Part shown: positions 1 through 9,160 of the stretch, piece by piece | How positions within the stretch are numbered: position 1 is the first letter of the stretch | Layout: every line of letters begins with the position of its first letter | Source of the DNA: Ancrocorticia sp. | Lineage (GTDB): Bacteria > Actinomycetota > Actinomycetes > Actinomycetales > Actinomycetaceae | Reading direction: 5' to 3' | Assembly (NCBI GenBank): GCA_022648165.1 | Contig: JALCLX010000007.1 | Span: 1-64,000 of the forward strand | DNA length: 64,000 nucleotides | Notes under the pieces: generated by a model | Databases searched by the model: none | What the model saw: the letters and a program-made list of their open reading frames with translations, nothing else | Told to the model about the DNA's origin: nothing | Made by a program: the position numbers and the translations under genes

Positions 1-131
1 CTCTACCCGCAGAGCAGCTCTGGGTGAATCCCGACTGTGGTCTGAAGACGCGTGCGTATCCAGAGACAATCGCCACGCTCAAGAACTTGGTGGAAGCCAC
101 GCGCATCGTCCGCGCGAGTCTCGAACACTAA
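1..131 (+). CDS. metE: Cobalamin-independent methionine synthase, C-terminal fragment
   Basis: Only the last 42 codons are in the window, read in the frame starting at base 3 and ending with TAA at 129-131. They encode the highly conserved end of MetE, including [12 protein letters not shown], whose Cys is one of the catalytic zinc ligands of the family. MetE transfers the methyl group of 5-methyltetrahydropteroyltri-glutamate to homocysteine to make methionine in the cytosol. The rest of the gene lies before the window. Its stop overlaps the sdhB stop by 4 bases (CTAA read from both sides), so the two genes converge with no room for an intergenic terminator. Identification from the motif is firm despite the short length. 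Confidence 0.9.
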   Translation, partial: LPAEQLWVNPDCGLKTRAYPETIATLKNLVEATRIVRASLEH

Positions 132-889
132 GCTGAGCCGGCAGAGCGCCTGACGCGGCGCGCACATGCCGCGCGCAGGCGCTCTTTGTTGACAGCCGCA
201 ACTGCCGCAAGAGGTATGCGCGCCGGGCACACTTGTGCGCATTCGCCATAGTTAGAACACGGCCCGAAAAGCAACTCGGCTTCCTCAACCAGTGCGATAG
301 CGCGCCGTGTGCGATCGTTGTGCGCCTGTGGCACGCGCGCCAGATGAGCCAGTTTTGCGCCAACGAAGAGCTGGGCAGAACCGTTAGGGCACGCCGCCAC
401 GCAGGCGCCACAGCCGATGCATGCCGCGAAATCCAGCGTCTCTTCTACGACGTCGTGCCCCACACGTTCCGTGTCAGCATCGGGCGCCGTACCCACGTTG
501 ATTCCTACGTATCCACCCGCGATGATCACCCGATCGAGTGCACGGCGATCCACCACCAGGTCGCGAAGCACCGGAAGGGCTGCAGAGCGCAGTGGTTCGA
601 GGCGGATGATACGGTTGTCAAAGTCGCGAAGGCGCTGCTGACACGCTGGAGTATTACTCTGCGGGCCGTGTGGCCTGCCATTCACGGTCATCCCGCACGC
701 ACCGCAGATGCCCTCCCGGCAGTCGGACTCAAACGCAATGGCCTCACTGCCGGCGCGGATCAAATCCTCATTGAGCCTGTCAAGTACGTCAAGAATGCTC
801 ATCGCAGGATTCAAATTCTCCAGCGTGTATCGTTCGAAATGCCCGCGCACTCCCTCGGATTCTCGCCAAATCTCCAATGTCCGTTTCAT
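128..889 (-). CDS. sdhB: Succinate dehydrogenase / fumarate reductase iron-sulfur subunit
   Basis: 253 aa. Electron-transfer subunit of succinate:quinone oxidoreductase (complex II), on the cytoplasmic face of the membrane. Visible ligands: 2Fe-2S cluster C57, C62, C65 (CREGICGAC) and C83; then the ferredoxin-like motif C157-x2-C160-x2-C163-x3-C167 and C211, C217, C221 for the 4Fe-4S/3Fe-4S centres. The start is the ATG at 889, which overlaps the sdhA stop as ATGA. Earlier in-frame codons lie inside sdhA and encode no family sequence. It is the last gene of sdhC-sdhA-sdhB. The subunit order and the single cytochrome subunit match the actinobacterial menaquinone-linked type. Confidence 0.95.
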   Translation of the reverse strand: MKRTLEIWRESEGVRGHFERYTLENLNPAMSILDVLDRLNEDLIRAGSEAIAFESDCREGICGACGMTVNGRPHGPQSNTPACQQRLRDFDNRIIRLEPLRSAALPVLRDLVVDRRALDRVIIAGGYVGINVGTAPDADTERVGHDVVEETLDFAACIGCGACVAACPNGSAQLFVGAKLAHLARVPQAHNDRTRRAIALVEEAELLFGPCSNYGECAQVCPARIPLAAVAAVNKERLRAACARRVRRSAGSA

Positions 890-2898
890 GAATAGCTCCG
901 AATTGCCAGGGGAACGGCCGAATATTCCAGGTGTTCTACATGGCGCGTGAATTCCAGCGGCTCGCAAAGCGTTCCCCTGCCCTCGCCGCCCTCGGTTTGC
1001 CACAGCGAGGCACACGCCCAGTGGGCGTCGTCGCGCTGTGCCTCGCCGCCGCGCTGATGCTCAGAGCGAAAATGAGCACCGCAGGATTCCTCCCGGTCCA
1101 GTGCATCGACGCACATCAGCTCGCCGAGCTCCATGAAATCTGCCACGCGCCCGGCCTTCTCTAGCGTCTGATTCATGGCGGCGCCGCTGCCGGGAACGGC
1201 GAGGTCAACCCAAAACTCCGATCGGAGTTTCCGAATAGCGTCGATTGCTTCCTCCAGGCTCTGGCGGGATCGGACCACGCCGCAGCCCCGTGTGAGTATT
1301 TCGCCCAGCGCCCGGTGAAATTCACTCGGTGCCCGGTGCCCACCGATGTCGAGCAGCTGTTGCGTGCGCGTCCTGGCGCGTGCAACGGCGTGCTCCACAG
1401 GCGGAGAATTGAGCGGTAAAAGACCGTCCTTCAGGTGATCAGCGAGGTAATTCGGTATGGAATATGGCAAAGTGAACCAACCATCCACACAGGCCGACAA
1501 CAGTGAGTTTGCGCCAAGCCTGTTTGCTCCGTGATACGCCCATCCGGCTTCCCCGCCAACGAACAGACCTGGTATCGAACTCATCTGATCGAAGTCGGTC
1601 CACAGGCCACCCATGGTGAAATGTGCCCCCGGTGCAATGCGCATCGGTACTGTGTAGGGATCTTCACCGGTCACCTGGCGGTACATAGTAAACAGGTTGC
1701 CGTAGCGTTCGGCTAACGCCGCCTTGCCCTTGCGTGCCAGCGCATCAGAAAAATCGAGATACACCGAATTCTTGAACGGCCCAACACCGTAACCGGCCGT
1801 AATCCTCTCCGTGGCCGCACGGGATGCGATATCCCGTGGGCACAGGTTGCCGAAAGCAGGATACATGCGCTCTAAGTAGTAATCGCGCTCCGCTTCGGGA
1901 ATCTCCTGTGGCGGGCGCGTGTCGCCCGGATGGAGTGGCACCCAGATTCTGCCATCGTTTCTCAGCGATTCTGACATCAGGGTAGTTTTCGCTTGTGTCT
2001 GCGCCACTACCGGCAATGCCGTTGGATGGAATTGGATGAAGCTGGCGTGGGCGAGATACGCGCCCCGCCGATGGGCGCGCCACAACGCTGACGCATTGGA
2101 TCCCATGGCTAACGTGGAATGGTAGTAGATGGAGCCGTATCCGCCACTGGCGATAACCACCGCGTGCGCCGATATCGCCTCGATGGCACCGGTGAGGAGA
2201 TCGCGGACTACCACGCCGCGGGCCACCCCATCGTCCATGATGAGCTCGAGCATCTCGCACCGCGTGTGCAGGGTGACCTTCCCGGTTTTCACTTGGCGCA
2301 ACAGCGCTCCCGAACTGGCGATCATGAGCTGCTGTCCCGTTTGCCCCCGCGTGTAGTACGTGCGCGAGACCTGCACGCCACCGAAGGAGCGCGTTGCGAG
2401 GCTGCCCCCGTACTCGCGAGCAAATGGGGCGCCGATCGCAGACAGGTGGTCGATCACGTGAACTGATTCCTCGCCCAGGCGAAAAGCTTCAGCCTCCCGT
2501 GCGCGGAAGTCTCCGCCCTTGACCGTGTCGCGAACAAATCGTGCGAGCGAATCGCCGTCTACTGCCCTGCCTCGCGCGGCATTGATACCTCCTTGTGCCG
2601 CCACCGAATGAGCGCGCCGCGGCGCATCATGGAACGTCACCGCATGCACGTTATAGCCCAGTTCCGCCAGAGCAGTTGCGGCGCCGGAACCAGCCAGTCC
2701 CGTTCCTACAACAACAATGGTGAATGAGCGCCGCGCCAATGTGCCTACCAGGCGATACGAATCCTTCCGGCGATCCCAGGCTGTCGCTGGATCGCCATCG
2801 GGAATGTGCCCGTCCACTACCGATCCGCGTTTCACACCTGCTATACGCATCTCAGGTGCACGCCACGGCTGCGCACCGAAAACCGATGAGATTTTCAT
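886..2898 (-). CDS. sdhA: Succinate dehydrogenase / fumarate reductase flavoprotein subunit
   Basis: 670 aa. Catalytic subunit that oxidises succinate to fumarate (or the reverse). An FAD-binding Rossmann segment lies at about 61-84 (VVVGTGLAGSGAATALAELG). HSVAAQGGIN follows at 97-106, where H97 is the expected covalent FAD attachment residue. Further family motifs are FIQFHPTALP and HGANRLGANSLLSACVDG near the substrate and FAD sites. The start is the ATG at 2898, overlapping the sdhC stop as ATGA; the 67 upstream in-frame codons are sdhC read in another frame. Length is in the range of the actinobacterial and epsilonproteobacterial frd-like SdhA. Translation is probably coupled through the three sdh genes. 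Confidence 0.96.
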   Translation of the reverse strand: MKISSVFGAQPWRAPEMRIAGVKRGSVVDGHIPDGDPATAWDRRKDSYRLVGTLARRSFTIVVVGTGLAGSGAATALAELGYNVHAVTFHDAPRRAHSVAAQGGINAARGRAVDGDSLARFVRDTVKGGDFRAREAEAFRLGEESVHVIDHLSAIGAPFAREYGGSLATRSFGGVQVSRTYYTRGQTGQQLMIASSGALLRQVKTGKVTLHTRCEMLELIMDDGVARGVVVRDLLTGAIEAISAHAVVIASGGYGSIYYHSTLAMGSNASALWRAHRRGAYLAHASFIQFHPTALPVVAQTQAKTTLMSESLRNDGRIWVPLHPGDTRPPQEIPEAERDYYLERMYPAFGNLCPRDIASRAATERITAGYGVGPFKNSVYLDFSDALARKGKAALAERYGNLFTMYRQVTGEDPYTVPMRIAPGAHFTMGGLWTDFDQMSSIPGLFVGGEAGWAYHGANRLGANSLLSACVDGWFTLPYSIPNYLADHLKDGLLPLNSPPVEHAVARARTRTQQLLDIGGHRAPSEFHRALGEILTRGCGVVRSRQSLEEAIDAIRKLRSEFWVDLAVPGSGAAMNQTLEKAGRVADFMELGELMCVDALDREESCGAHFRSEHQRGGEAQRDDAHWACASLWQTEGGEGRGTLCEPLEFTRHVEHLEYSAVPLAIRSYS

Positions 2899-3602
2899 GC
2901 GAGTACCCCCAATTGAATCGCTAATGGGAGAGATGCATTGCCCACAAGGACAACCAACGCCAGGACGCCTGCGATCGCGCTGGCGACCGCCCGCCACCGG
3001 TATCCCATCGCCCCGAAATCTTGCACGGCTGTGGTAATTCCGTGCGCCACGTGAGCCGAGAGCAGTACCATGACGCCCCCGTAGATTGCTGCCATCCACG
3101 GACGGGAAAGCGATGCGATCAAGCTAGCGTACGGGCTCCCGCCCTCCTCCAGTGGCGTGAAGTTCGCCGTCGCAATGGGTGCTAATCCGCCGGTGAGGTC
3201 ACATATATGGAGCACCAGAAAAACCACAATAAGCACACCCGTAAGGGGCATCAGCGAGGCGAGGAAACTGCGCCATCCGGAGCGGTGCGCTCGGTACGGT
3301 CCCCGCGCCCGCCGCGCACGCAGCCACAGCGTGGCTGCTCCGTAAACATGAATCACAAGTACTACTGCCATCGTGATTCGGAACGTCCACAACACTCCGC
3401 CTGCAGGAATGAGCGGTTCACCTGCGTGCCGCAGCCACAGGGCATATGAATCGAATTCGGCCGGCCCGATGTACGCCTTCATGTTCCCGAAAAGGTGCAG
3501 CGCGATGAAGAGCACCAGGATTATACCGGTCACTGCCATGGTGACTTTCAGGGCCCACGTGTGCGGGCGCGGTACAACAGTAGCGCGGGCGGTGTGCGTC
3601 AT
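2895..3602 (-). CDS. sdhC: Succinate dehydrogenase cytochrome b subunit
   Basis: 235 aa membrane anchor with five hydrophobic segments, as in the single-subunit diheme cytochrome b of SdhCAB complexes. It binds heme and passes electrons from SdhB to (mena)quinone. Histidines that could ligate heme occur in the membrane segments (for example ALHLFGN, VLVIHVYG, VLHICD, SAHVAHG). The ATG at 3602 is preceded by a near-perfect AGGAGG ribosome-binding site at 3609-3614, which rules out the 27 in-frame codons further upstream. Only 22 bases separate it from the MATE gene stop, so it is either co-transcribed with that gene or uses a promoter inside it. It starts the sdhCAB translational chain. Confidence 0.93.
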   Translation of the reverse strand: MTHTARATVVPRPHTWALKVTMAVTGIILVLFIALHLFGNMKAYIGPAEFDSYALWLRHAGEPLIPAGGVLWTFRITMAVVLVIHVYGAATLWLRARRARGPYRAHRSGWRSFLASLMPLTGVLIVVFLVLHICDLTGGLAPIATANFTPLEEGGSPYASLIASLSRPWMAAIYGGVMVLLSAHVAHGITTAVQDFGAMGYRWRAVASAIAGVLALVVLVGNASLPLAIQLGVLA

Positions 3603-3624
3603 TGCAATCCTCCTTTCCCCTATC

Positions 3625-5025
3625 CTAGCGGGGAAAGCAGGCGGCGCTGTGGGACTTAAACGCCACGTCGGCGTGAGCCTCATTCACTGTACGGTTATGG
3701 GTCCGCAGGGCACGCCGGGATACGATCCAGGACGGTATTAGGATTGCAACAGAACCAAACCACGCCGCAGGATTGGCCCATACAACGCCCGTGAATCCGT
3801 ACACTCCTCCCAGTACGATCGCCACGCCAACACGCATGGTCAGTTCCAGCACACCCGCGACAGTGGGAACCAGAGTTTGCCCCAGGCCTTGTAACGCACT
3901 GCGCGTCACAAACAAGATTCCCAAAACAAAGTACAAGCCGCCGTTCGCGATCAGGTACTGGTGAGACATGGCGACGACGTCGTCGTTCCCACTTCCGACG
4001 AACAATCGGACGATCGGATTTCCCGCAGAAATGAGCGCCACTGCCAAGACGAGTGCGGTCGCTATCGCGATACCGAGTGAATGGCGCACGCCAATCAGAA
4101 TCCTCTGGTATTCCCCCGCGCCGTAGTTCTGCGCCACGAAGGTAGCAACCGCCAAGCCGATCGACTGGAGAAACGCGGTAGCCAGGCCGTCCACGCGCGT
4201 CGCGGTAGTGTAAGCCGCCACCGCCTGGGAACCCAGTGTATTGAGCCGCACCTGCACCGCGAGTGCACCAATCGCGATGATCGACATCTGGAATCCCATG
4301 GGGAAGCCTATCTGCAAGTGCCGCCCCATGTCGCGTATGCCGGCGCGCAGATCTGCCCTGCCAACGTGGAGCACCGGAATGTATTTCATAACGTACAGCA
4401 GACACATCATCACCGAAAGCGCCTGCGAAACAACCGTCGCGGCGGCGGCGCCCGCAACGCCAAGCCCGAGATCGCGTATCATCACAACTACGAGTCCCAT
4501 GTTGATGAGGCACGACACTACTAGGAAGAGCAGCGGAGTCCGCGAATCACCGATCGCCCGGATGATTGCCGAAAGGTAGTTGAAATACATCGTCGCGGTT
4601 GCACCCGCGAAAGAGACGACGGCGAAGATGGTCGCCTCGTCCATCAGCTCGGCAGGAGTCTGAAGCAGGCGCAGGAAATCGCGCGAGAAGAGCACCCCAC
4701 CCACCGTCACGATCACGCTGCCAATCGCAGTCAAGAGGCTGCCGGCTACAACCGAACTGCGAACCCCCGCGTCATCCTGAGCACCGAAAGCCTGCGCGGT
4801 CGGGATCGCAAAACCAGACGTGAGCCCCCAAGCGAAACCCATCAGAAGAAAGAGCATTCCGCCGGTCGTTCCCACTGCCGCGAGCGCGTTGACGCCCAGA
4901 TGTTGTCCCACGACCATTGCATCGACAACCTGGTACAGCTGTTGGACAACATTGCCGATCAAAAGCGGAATCGTGAAGTAAATGATCACTCGCCACGGCG
5001 TGCCCGAGGTGAGAGAAGTGGACAT
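3625..5025 (-). CDS. MATE family efflux transporter
   Basis: 466 aa integral membrane protein of the multidrug and toxin extrusion family, with about 12 predicted helices in two similar halves. The N-terminal stretch IPLLIGNVVQQLYQVVDAMVVGQ is the family hallmark (MatE domain). The second domain begins around residue 230 (FPMGFQMSI). MATE carriers export cationic compounds in exchange for Na+ or H+; the substrate cannot be told from sequence. The ATG at 5025 has a GGAG about 9 bases upstream and a promoter candidate at 5102-5130. It lies directly upstream of sdhC in the same direction, a pairing with no obvious functional link. Confidence 0.9.
   Translation of the reverse strand: MSTSLTSGTPWRVIIYFTIPLLIGNVVQQLYQVVDAMVVGQHLGVNALAAVGTTGGMLFLLMGFAWGLTSGFAIPTAQAFGAQDDAGVRSSVVAGSLLTAIGSVIVTVGGVLFSRDFLRLLQTPAELMDEATIFAVVSFAGATATMYFNYLSAIIRAIGDSRTPLLFLVVSCLINMGLVVVMIRDLGLGVAGAAAATVVSQALSVMMCLLYVMKYIPVLHVGRADLRAGIRDMGRHLQIGFPMGFQMSIIAIGALAVQVRLNTLGSQAVAAYTTATRVDGLATAFLQSIGLAVATFVAQNYGAGEYQRILIGVRHSLGIAIATALVLAVALISAGNPIVRLFVGSGNDDVVAMSHQYLIANGGLYFVLGILFVTRSALQGLGQTLVPTVAGVLELTMRVGVAIVLGGVYGFTGVVWANPAAWFGSVAILIPSWIVSRRALRTHNRTVNEAHADVAFKSHSAACFPR
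3973..3984. repeat. Full 12-bp palindrome GACGACGTCGTC
   Basis: One of three complete palindromic copies of the iterated GACGTCGTC/GACGACGTC nonamer, inside the MATE gene. See findings. Confidence 0.6.
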
Positions 5026-5101
5026 GGCAGAGCTCCGAAAGTTACGTGAGGGAACCGATTCGCACGCTCATGGCGCAGACGCGGATGAGGCACTGCCCTA
5101 A

Positions 5102-5130
5102 ATACTAGTCTCAGTGTGGCGCACTATCAC
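5102..5130 (-). promoter_or_regulatory. Candidate promoter of the MATE/sdhCAB unit
   Basis: On the minus strand GTGATA (5125-5130) is separated by 17 bases from TAGTAT (5102-5107). That gives four of six matches to the -35 consensus and a TAnnnT -10. The 5' leader to the MATE ATG would be about 70 bases. Assigned by eye only. Confidence 0.4.
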
Positions 5131-5164
5131 TCTTTAGATTTCGTGACGTCCGACTCAGCGTTTT

Positions 5165-8100
5165 TCAGTGTTCCAGCAGGCAGTGCCGGCCCAATAGCAC
5201 GCGTAAATCGGCGTAGAGGCTTGGCTCCGGGTGGACAAAGAACGAGCGATCCACCTGGATTACGGTGGTCTCAAGTGGACGCCTCACATGGAGGCGCACG
5301 GGTGAACTCCCTGGATACGAACGCAGGATATCGGCCAAAGACGCCATGAGCGTGCGCGTACACATGCGTTCGGGCACCTGTACCAGCACCGGGGCATCCG
5401 GTTGCAGATCGGCCGGCGGTAGAGTCATCGATTGCGCAGACAACTGCAGTGAGCCGTCACGGTCTTGAACGCGCACGGTCACCACGGCCACCGTGTCTGG
5501 AACCAACATCGTTGATACAGTCTGATACGTCTGTGGGAAGAAGTTTATCTCCGTACTTCCTGTCAGATCTTCGAGGGTGACTGTGGCCCACAACTTGCCG
5601 TTCTTCTTAGACACGCGCGGTAAGACCGACGTGATGAGACCCGCTAACGCCACCGTTGAGCCGTCCGCCGGGGCGTCGTCGTTCAACAGGCGCACAATCG
5701 TTGTGTCTGCAGCGCGTTCCAGTACGTGTTCCAAGCCTGATAACGGGTGGTCGGAAACATACAGTCCCAGCATGTCGCGCTCGTGGTCCAGTTTGACCTT
5801 CTTATCCCATTCGGGGATATCCGGGATTTCTACGTCCACGCCGCTGGAGATCTCGAGCCCGGCGCCACCGAACAGATCAAACTGGCCCACAGCTTCGTTT
5901 TTCTTCACCGCAACGGCGGCGTCAACTGCCTCATCCACGCGCGAGAGCAGCGCCCGGCGTGTGTAGCCGAGCGAATCAAAGGCTCCGGCTTTCACGAGCG
6001 ATTCAACAGCCCGCCGATTGCACACCTGCAGTGGCACTTTTGAAAGGAAATCCTGGAACGAAGTGAAGGCGCCTTTCTCCTTGCGCGCCTGAATGATTCC
6101 CTCCACCACATTGGCTCCCACGTTGCGCACGGCTGAAAGACCAAAGCGAATCTCGCGCCCCGCAGGCGCAAAATCCGAAAGTGATTCGTTGACGTCCGGC
6201 ACGAGCACTGTGATGCCCATGCGGCGGGCCTCACCCAAGTAGAGCGCGAGTTTGTCCTTATTGTCCTTTTTCGATGTGAGGAGGGCGGCCATGAATTCCA
6301 CAGGATAATTGGCCTTGAGGTAGGCAGTCCAGTATGCAATCAATCCGTAACATGCGGAATGAGAACGGTTGAATGCGTACTGCGCGAAAGGCACCAGGGT
6401 ATCCCACAGTGTCTGCACACACTCGTCAGAGTAACCATTCTTGAGCATTCCGGCGCGGAAGCCTTCGAACTGTTTGTTCAGTACGTCGAGCTTTTTCTTT
6501 CCCATCGCCTTGCGTAAGGTGTCAGCTTGCCCCATCGTGAAACCAGCACAGGTGCGAGCGATCTGCATCACCTGTTCTTGGTACACGATCAAGCCGTATG
6601 TCGTTGCCAGTATGTCGCGCAGCGGCTCTTCGAGTTCCGGATGAATCGGCTCGATCTTCTGCAAGCCGTTTTTACGCAATGCGTAGTTGATATGAGAATT
6701 CATCCCCATCGGGCCGGGACGGTACAGCGCTGAAACGGCGGAAATATCCTCGAATTCCGTAGGCTTCATCTGTTTGAGCAACGCGCGCATGCCCGAGCCA
6801 TCCAACTGGAATACGCCCAGAGTATCCGCCCGCTGCAACAACTCGAACGTCGCCTGATCATCGAGTGGCACGTTCTCGATCGTCAGCGGTTCTTTGCCAT
6901 TGGCAATGATGTTTTGCAGCGTGTCCTCAATCGTGGTGAGATTCGAGAGTCCTAAGAAGTCCATCTTCAGGATTCCCAATTCCTCGCACAAAGGGTACTC
7001 GAATTGTGTAATCGTGGCGCCGTCCGCCGGGCGTTTCATCACAGGTATGACATCAGTGAGGGGAACCGATGACATGAGGATTGCGCATGCGTGTACACCC
7101 CATTGCCGAGTCATGCCTTCCAGGCCCATGGCGAGTTTCATTATCTTCTGATTGTCGGGATCAGCTGCGATAGTTTGGCGGAAATCCTCTGCCTCCGCAT
7201 AGCGTTCATTCGACTTGTCGTACACGCCTGCTAAGGAGATGTCTTTGCCCTGCACGGAAGGCGGCAGTGCCTTCGTCAATCGCTCGCCAACTTCGAATGG
7301 GTATCCCATAACGCGCGATGCATCTTTCAAGGCCTGCTTGGTCTTGATCGTGCCGAATGTGACCACCTGAGCGACCTTGTCAACACCGTACTTCCGCTCC
7401 ACGTATTCGATCACCTCGCCGCGGCGACGTTCATCAAAGTCCACGTCGATATCCGGCATCGACACGCGCTCAGGATTCAGGAATCGTTCGAACAGCAGGT
7501 CGTACTTGATGGGGTCAAGTTCGGTGATCTGCAGCGCATAGGCCACCATGGAACCGGCGCCAGAACCGCGGCCTGGTCCTACACGGATTCCGTGGTTCTT
7601 GGCCCACTTGATGTAATCGGATACCACCAGGAAGTACCCAGGGAAACCCATCTGGATAATGACGTCCACCTCGTAATTTGCACGCTTACGGACGTCGTCG
7701 GGAATCTTCTCTCCAAACCGGAAGTGAAGGCCATTCTCCACTTCCTTCACGAACCACGAGGTGATGTCCTCCCCCGCTGGAACGGGGAAAACGGGCATAT
7801 AGTTAGCACCCTCTGCCGCGGTTTGGAAGGAAACGTTGCACCGTTCGGCCACCATCAACGTGTTCTCGCACGCTCCCGGAATATCGCCAAAGAGATCCCA
7901 CATCTCTTCGCTTGACCGCAAGTGGTAGCCGGTGCCTTCAAAGGTGAAACGATCCGGATCGCTGAGCCGCGAACCGGAGTTGATGCAGAGCATCGCATCC
8001 TGGACCGGGGCGTCTTCTGCCTTCACGTAATGGGAATCATTCGTTGCGATGATCGGCGCGCCGATCTTCTTGGCAAGGTCCAGCAAGTCGTTGCGCACGC

Positions 8101-8701
8101 GCTTCTCGATGGAGTTGTTGTGATCCATGATCTCCACAAAGTAATTCTCTTTGCCGAAAAGATCCTGCATCATTCCCGCTGTACGGAACGCTTCATCGAA
8201 CTGGCCAAGCCGTAGCCTGGTTTGTATCTCTCCAGACGGGCAACCGGCAGTGGCGATCAAGCCTTCGTGATAGGTCTCTAACAGGTCCATGTCCATGCGC
8301 GGCCACTTTCCCATCTGACCTTCCAAAGAGGCTCGGGAATCCATGCGGAACAAGTTGTGAAGACCGGTGTTGTTGTAGGACAAGAGCGTCAGATGCGTGT
8401 ACGCACCGCGGGCGGAGACGTCGTCGGCCCGCTGCGATTCGTCCCCCCACAGCACGCGGTCCGATCCGAAGCGCGACGTACCGGGTGTCATATACGCTTC
8501 CACACCGATAATCGGTTTGATCCCGTTGCTGTGGCATTCCTTATAGAATTCGTACGCGCCGAAACAATACCCATGGTCTGTGAGGGCAAGCGACTTCTGC
8601 CCCTGCGCTTTGGCCTGCGCCACCAGCTTCTTGATCTTCGCCGCCCCATCAAGCATCGAGTATTCCGAATGGACATGAAGATGCGCGAAGTCTTTTGCCA
8701 T
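5165..8701 (-). CDS. dnaE: DNA polymerase III alpha subunit
   Basis: 1178 aa, full length for DnaE1. Replicative polymerase catalytic subunit. An N-terminal PHP domain starts HLHVHSEYSMLDG. The polymerase core contains PDIDVDFDERRR near residues 410-420, which carries two of the catalytic aspartates. The helix-hairpin-helix, OB-fold and C-terminal clamp/tau-interacting regions follow. The ATG at 8701 lies 9 bases from the preceding GNAT gene stop, so it is the last gene of lspA-rluD-GNAT-dnaE. The lspA-rluD-dnaE order behind the dcw cluster is a common actinobacterial arrangement. Family knowledge, not this sequence, gives its role as the major replicase. Confidence 0.97.
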   Translation of the reverse strand: MAKDFAHLHVHSEYSMLDGAAKIKKLVAQAKAQGQKSLALTDHGYCFGAYEFYKECHSNGIKPIIGVEAYMTPGTSRFGSDRVLWGDESQRADDVSARGAYTHLTLLSYNNTGLHNLFRMDSRASLEGQMGKWPRMDMDLLETYHEGLIATAGCPSGEIQTRLRLGQFDEAFRTAGMMQDLFGKENYFVEIMDHNNSIEKRVRNDLLDLAKKIGAPIIATNDSHYVKAEDAPVQDAMLCINSGSRLSDPDRFTFEGTGYHLRSSEEMWDLFGDIPGACENTLMVAERCNVSFQTAAEGANYMPVFPVPAGEDITSWFVKEVENGLHFRFGEKIPDDVRKRANYEVDVIIQMGFPGYFLVVSDYIKWAKNHGIRVGPGRGSGAGSMVAYALQITELDPIKYDLLFERFLNPERVSMPDIDVDFDERRRGEVIEYVERKYGVDKVAQVVTFGTIKTKQALKDASRVMGYPFEVGERLTKALPPSVQGKDISLAGVYDKSNERYAEAEDFRQTIAADPDNQKIMKLAMGLEGMTRQWGVHACAILMSSVPLTDVIPVMKRPADGATITQFEYPLCEELGILKMDFLGLSNLTTIEDTLQNIIANGKEPLTIENVPLDDQATFELLQRADTLGVFQLDGSGMRALLKQMKPTEFEDISAVSALYRPGPMGMNSHINYALRKNGLQKIEPIHPELEEPLRDILATTYGLIVYQEQVMQIARTCAGFTMGQADTLRKAMGKKKLDVLNKQFEGFRAGMLKNGYSDECVQTLWDTLVPFAQYAFNRSHSACYGLIAYWTAYLKANYPVEFMAALLTSKKDNKDKLALYLGEARRMGITVLVPDVNESLSDFAPAGREIRFGLSAVRNVGANVVEGIIQARKEKGAFTSFQDFLSKVPLQVCNRRAVESLVKAGAFDSLGYTRRALLSRVDEAVDAAVAVKKNEAVGQFDLFGGAGLEISSGVDVEIPDIPEWDKKVKLDHERDMLGLYVSDHPLSGLEHVLERAADTTIVRLLNDDAPADGSTVALAGLITSVLPRVSKKNGKLWATVTLEDLTGSTEINFFPQTYQTVSTMLVPDTVAVVTVRVQDRDGSLQLSAQSMTLPPADLQPDAPVLVQVPERMCTRTLMASLADILRSYPGSSPVRLHVRRPLETTVIQVDRSFFVHPEPSLYADLRVLLGRHCLLEH

Positions 8702-8710
8702 GGGCCTAGT

Positions 8711-9160
8711 CTACGACAGCACGCGGACCATGTCTCTGTGCCATATGCCCGCATCGAGGTATTGCTCTCCCGGAACCAGAGTATATCCGCAGGATTCATA
8801 GAAGCCAATCGCATGCAATTGCGCCGACAGGGCGAGCGTCACTGTGCCCTGAGAATCGGCGAATTGTGCGCACGCAAAATCAGCTGCGAAGGCCATGAGT
8901 TCCTTGCCGACACCCGTACCACGGGCGCTTCTTTCTACCGCGACCCGGCCAACATGGCAGTGGCCCGGTGCCTCCACCAGGATTCGGGCGGTGCCCACAT
9001 CGTGTCCGGCGCGTGTTGCTAGTAGATGCACCGTTGTGGGTGCGTCATCCGCATCGTCGATCTCCAGATCCGCGGGCACGCCTTGCTCGCGCACAAAGAC
9101 GTTGAGTCTTATCGCATAGCAGCGAGCTCGATCGCCGGGAGTCGTTGCGACTAGAATCAT
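8711..9160 (-). CDS. GNAT family N-acetyltransferase
   Basis: 149 aa. The start of the fold (YAIRLNVFVREQGVPADLEID) resembles the YitI/YjcF/ElaA-type GNAT group. The acetyl-CoA loop region is VGRVAVERSARGTGVGKELM (R/Q-x-x-G-x-G/A pattern). It probably acetylates a small molecule; the substrate is unknown. Start: an ATG at 9160 whose A is shared with the rluD stop (TGATG). A GTG one codon earlier (9163) is an equally possible start. GGAAAGG inside the rluD end could serve as ribosome-binding site. It sits between rluD and dnaE in one transcription unit. Confidence 0.82.
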   Translation of the reverse strand: MILVATTPGDRARCYAIRLNVFVREQGVPADLEIDDADDAPTTVHLLATRAGHDVGTARILVEAPGHCHVGRVAVERSARGTGVGKELMAFAADFACAQFADSQGTVTLALSAQLHAIGFYESCGYTLVPGEQYLDAGIWHRDMVRVLS

